NCBI GenBank assembly: GCA_013398955.1
Contig: VWPU01012284.1
Location: forward strand, 109,240 to 173,239
DNA from: Callaeas wilsoni
Lineage: Eukaryota; Chordata; Aves; Passeriformes; Callaeidae
Direction of reading: 5' to 3'
Length of the DNA stretch: 64,000 bases
Part shown: piece after piece, positions 61,383-64,000 of the stretch
Layout: every line of letters begins with the position of its first letter
Numbering within the stretch: the first letter of the stretch is position 1
The notes under the pieces: generated by a model
What the model was told of the DNA's origin: nothing
The model's database searches: none
Seen by the model: only the letters and a program-made list of their open reading frames with translations
Translations under genes and position numbers: made by a program

Positions 61383-64000
61383 AGCCTAACTGGGATTGAG
61401 AAACTAGTCTCTGTTTTAGGCTTCATCTAGATTTTGGAACTTTTCTATCTGAAGAATCAGGTTCCCAGGCAGTTCTTTCTTTGTGACAAGTATTGTGACT
61501 GCTCACAGAACTACAATAACTGTGGAATATGGTCCAGAACCCTTCCAGAGCATACTTCCTACAGCAAGTGTCTCTCTGACATCTCTCACTATCAGCTTTA
61601 GTCTACTTTGGATACACATATGTTTCATCTTTACTACGGATGTCATGTTAATCCGTATAAATAATTGAGCATTTTAATGTGATAAAATTCTAGTGTTGGA
61701 TTCTGTGCTTAGACAGACACTTTTCTAGAGTCTGGAAAAATCATCTGAGTAAGGATGAGGAGAACAAAATGATGTTATCGGTGTGTTCTGTGGTATATTA
61801 AAATTAGACTGCAATTTATTTAGGAGGGTGAATATTCTGAATTTTAAGCTCAGGTATTTAGCGCTTCCTTTTTACTGTGCAGAATTGAACAATGCATAGG
61901 ACCTTTATTAAAGGCAACACAATCTTGCACCTGACTTCCATGACTTATCAATTTCAAACAATATGTCAATCTTCAATGAGTCCTGAGAATACAAAAAAAG
62001 TATATTATATATTACATTATATATAATATAATTTTACATATTACATATTATATACAACAATTTTATTTTTACATATTAGCTTATTATCTAAAAAAGAGAT
62101 GATTAATAGCAGCAGAAAAGGAAGTTTTTGTAATTCAGGTTACTGTATTAGGACTGGTCTTAAGAAACATTAAATTCAGCTATTTGTGTATTTTGACAAG
62201 TCTGTATATAATGCTGCTTAAAAAGCTTCTCCCTCACCAGCCATAGTGACTTTTAACTGTTCTTAGTTGCTCCCAAATAATATACATTTTGAAATAGTTT
62301 CTACAAGAGAAGCCATAACCTGAAGACACAACAATAGGGCTTCTTTCTCTTTCTTTAAGGCTCTCATGTTTGAGGCATATATTACAAAGGAGCTTGGACT
62401 ACCTGGGAGCTCTGCTTTCCTTTGTATATCAGTAAATAACCTCCATGGTACTGTCAGAAGAGCTGTCTTCAACAACAAAAATGTCTACTTTGAAAGAAAA
62501 GTGCTTTTAAATGAGAAGTGGTGGGAAGACAAGGAGAAAATTTGTATCTGATTTCTTTCCCAAAAGACAAATAATCCAGTAAGACTATGGGAGTTTCAGC
62601 CTGATTCTTGCAACAATAGAAAAAAAATTCTCCACAAGACCATTAAATGACATTTTAATGTTATTAGAGAGGCATTTAAGTCCATTTTCTGCTTATGGTG
62701 AAAGAATTCTGTTCAGGGCTGACTTCATGCAGCAGACCAGACTTATGGTGAAACATACTGACATAAATGCACCTAATTACTTTGTTATTCAAATTTTACT
62801 GTTATAAAGTAAAAAAAAAAATAAACACAAATTACAATCAAACGGTTAATAGAAATAATATCTAGCTAACTTCCAGAGGTGCCTTTTCAGAGCTCAGTGT
62901 AAACCTTTGCTGTAAAAAAGTCAGGAAGAGACTAAGAGTTACAAATTGTGCATGGCTTTATTCCTAGATATAGGAACTTATTGGAAAACAGAGAAGCATT
63001 TGAAGTTAATTAAAATCATTAATAATATAATTAATGTTATTTTGAATGTGTCTATCACTAAACATTAATTATCTTGTAGCCACTGGAACAACATAATGAT
63101 AGCATCATTCTTACTGATTAGCGTAGTGATGTATTCCTTTGCTAGAATTTAAATGCTACCAAATGAAGATAAATGGGGTATCAGCCTACATATTTACTCA
63201 ACAAAAGCAAGTCTGTGTTGCTTGGTTTGAGAGGTCTTGAGAACAAAACCTCCTGGTGAAGAAGTTTACTTGCTGGCTCTGTGCTCATTAATTCAGCCTG
63301 GCGAATGGGCCATGGTACGTGAGAAAGAGAATGAAAACAGTAAGAGAAAGAAGTAACATCTTAGGACTGACTTATACAGTTCTAAGACATGCATAAGTCC
63401 TTGATAGAAGATAAGGCTAAAGGGATCCTGAAAACCAGAAATATTGGTATTAAGTTTTTATCTGTGTATGGTAAGACTTTCTTTTCTAACCTTCCCTCTG
63501 CCTCAGAAAGGCATCAAATGTATATGATGAAGTTGCATATAGATTGCTTGCTTATAGTTGCTTGCTTATAGATTCTTCATGGAGGATCTCAGAACTAGAA
63601 TAACTCTTGCACTCATGGTACCTGAGCAGCAAGAGTCTATCTCTAAAAATATGACAGCCAAGCTTTTAAATTGCTTCTCAGGGCACAGCATGCTTATACA
63701 GGACCATGAGGGATACCAACAGTGCATTACCTTTGTTTCTGGCCTTAGTTCAGGTTTGTACCCAACAATGGTAAATATCTCAGCCTTATGTATCTCAAGC
63801 TGTCAGTCAGCTTCATTATCTGTAACCAGCTGATTTTCCTTGGAGAAAAGGATCCTTCTGCTACAGATGGGAGACTAAAGCCTACCTTATCTTTATATGG
63901 CCAAAGTGGAACTTTCCTTAAAGAATTCAAAATGGTCATGAATTGCTTTCTCTTCAGAATACTAAGCCTATATCTGTGACAGGAGGACTCTGCAAAGGGA
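61383..64000. other. Single-copy AT-rich stretch, nothing recognised
   Basis: Contains an AT-only, partly self-complementary patch at about 61998-62060. Short overlapping frames occur at 63389-63979 without a recognised domain. No gene, RNA or repeat family was found up to the window end. Confidence 0.5.
61998..62060. repeat. AT-rich imperfect palindromic patch
   Basis: About 60 bp of TATATTA, TATATAATATAA and TTACATATTACATATTATA words, which can pair with one another as hairpins. It is probably a degenerate AT microsatellite. Confidence 0.7.

Noticed and set aside
1..64000. CRISPR arrays, bacterial operons, insertion sequences or an integrated virus
   Set aside because: No spaced direct-repeat array, no densely packed long frames, and no recognisable viral gag, pol or env-like frame were seen.

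Overview
The window reads as AT-rich, gene-poor vertebrate DNA, most likely from a bird and probably a passerine. The bird call rests on CR1 LINE 3' ends with the typical tandem ATTCTATG-type termini (48505-48913, 53462-53850). The passerine suggestion rests on a short SINE at 29291-29449 made of a tRNA-Ile-like head joined to a CR1-like tail, an arrangement known from passerine genomes (the TguSINE1 type). The species is not identifiable from the sequence alone. No bacterial or organellar features, rRNA genes or intact functional tRNA genes were seen.

No intact protein-coding gene is visible. The longest stop-free frames are short (at most about 170 codons), overlap one another on both strands and look like chance. 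The window is therefore an intergenic desert or the inside of very long introns. Several splice-flanked open segments could be small exons. The best is on the minus strand at 40688-40823. Weaker ones lie at 55100-55204 and 57833-57901 (plus), 12302-12365 and 15825-15860 (minus), and 3340-3393 and 20464-20510 (plus). None matches a protein I recognise, and at this density some decoys are expected by chance.

Layout from left to right. 1-15 kb: AT-rich single-copy DNA with a MIR-like fragment (176-224), T-rich and A-rich runs, and short GGAAAA and CAAA microsatellites. 15.28-15.48 kb: a 200-bp A/C-only tract whose other strand carries many G-runs. 15.5-24.8 kb: single-copy DNA with a second MIR-like fragment and a 25-bp tandem duplication. 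24.9-27.0 kb: two GC-rich blocks, the second a small CpG island (26615-26930), ending in a T-rich run. 29.0-29.45 kb: a GC-rich block of unknown origin next to the SINE. 31-42 kb: a poly-T run ending in an N, a CCCCT microsatellite, the best exon candidate and a purine tract. 47.9-49.1 kb: a perfect 45-bp tandem duplication, then one CR1 inserted inside an older CR1 of opposite orientation. 53.5 kb: a minus-strand CR1. 54-64 kb: single-copy DNA with two weak exon candidates, a second N-terminated poly-T run and a 25-bp tandem duplication.

No defence, metabolic or mobile multi-gene system is present. The interest lies in retroposon history, the isolated CpG island and the possible small exons.
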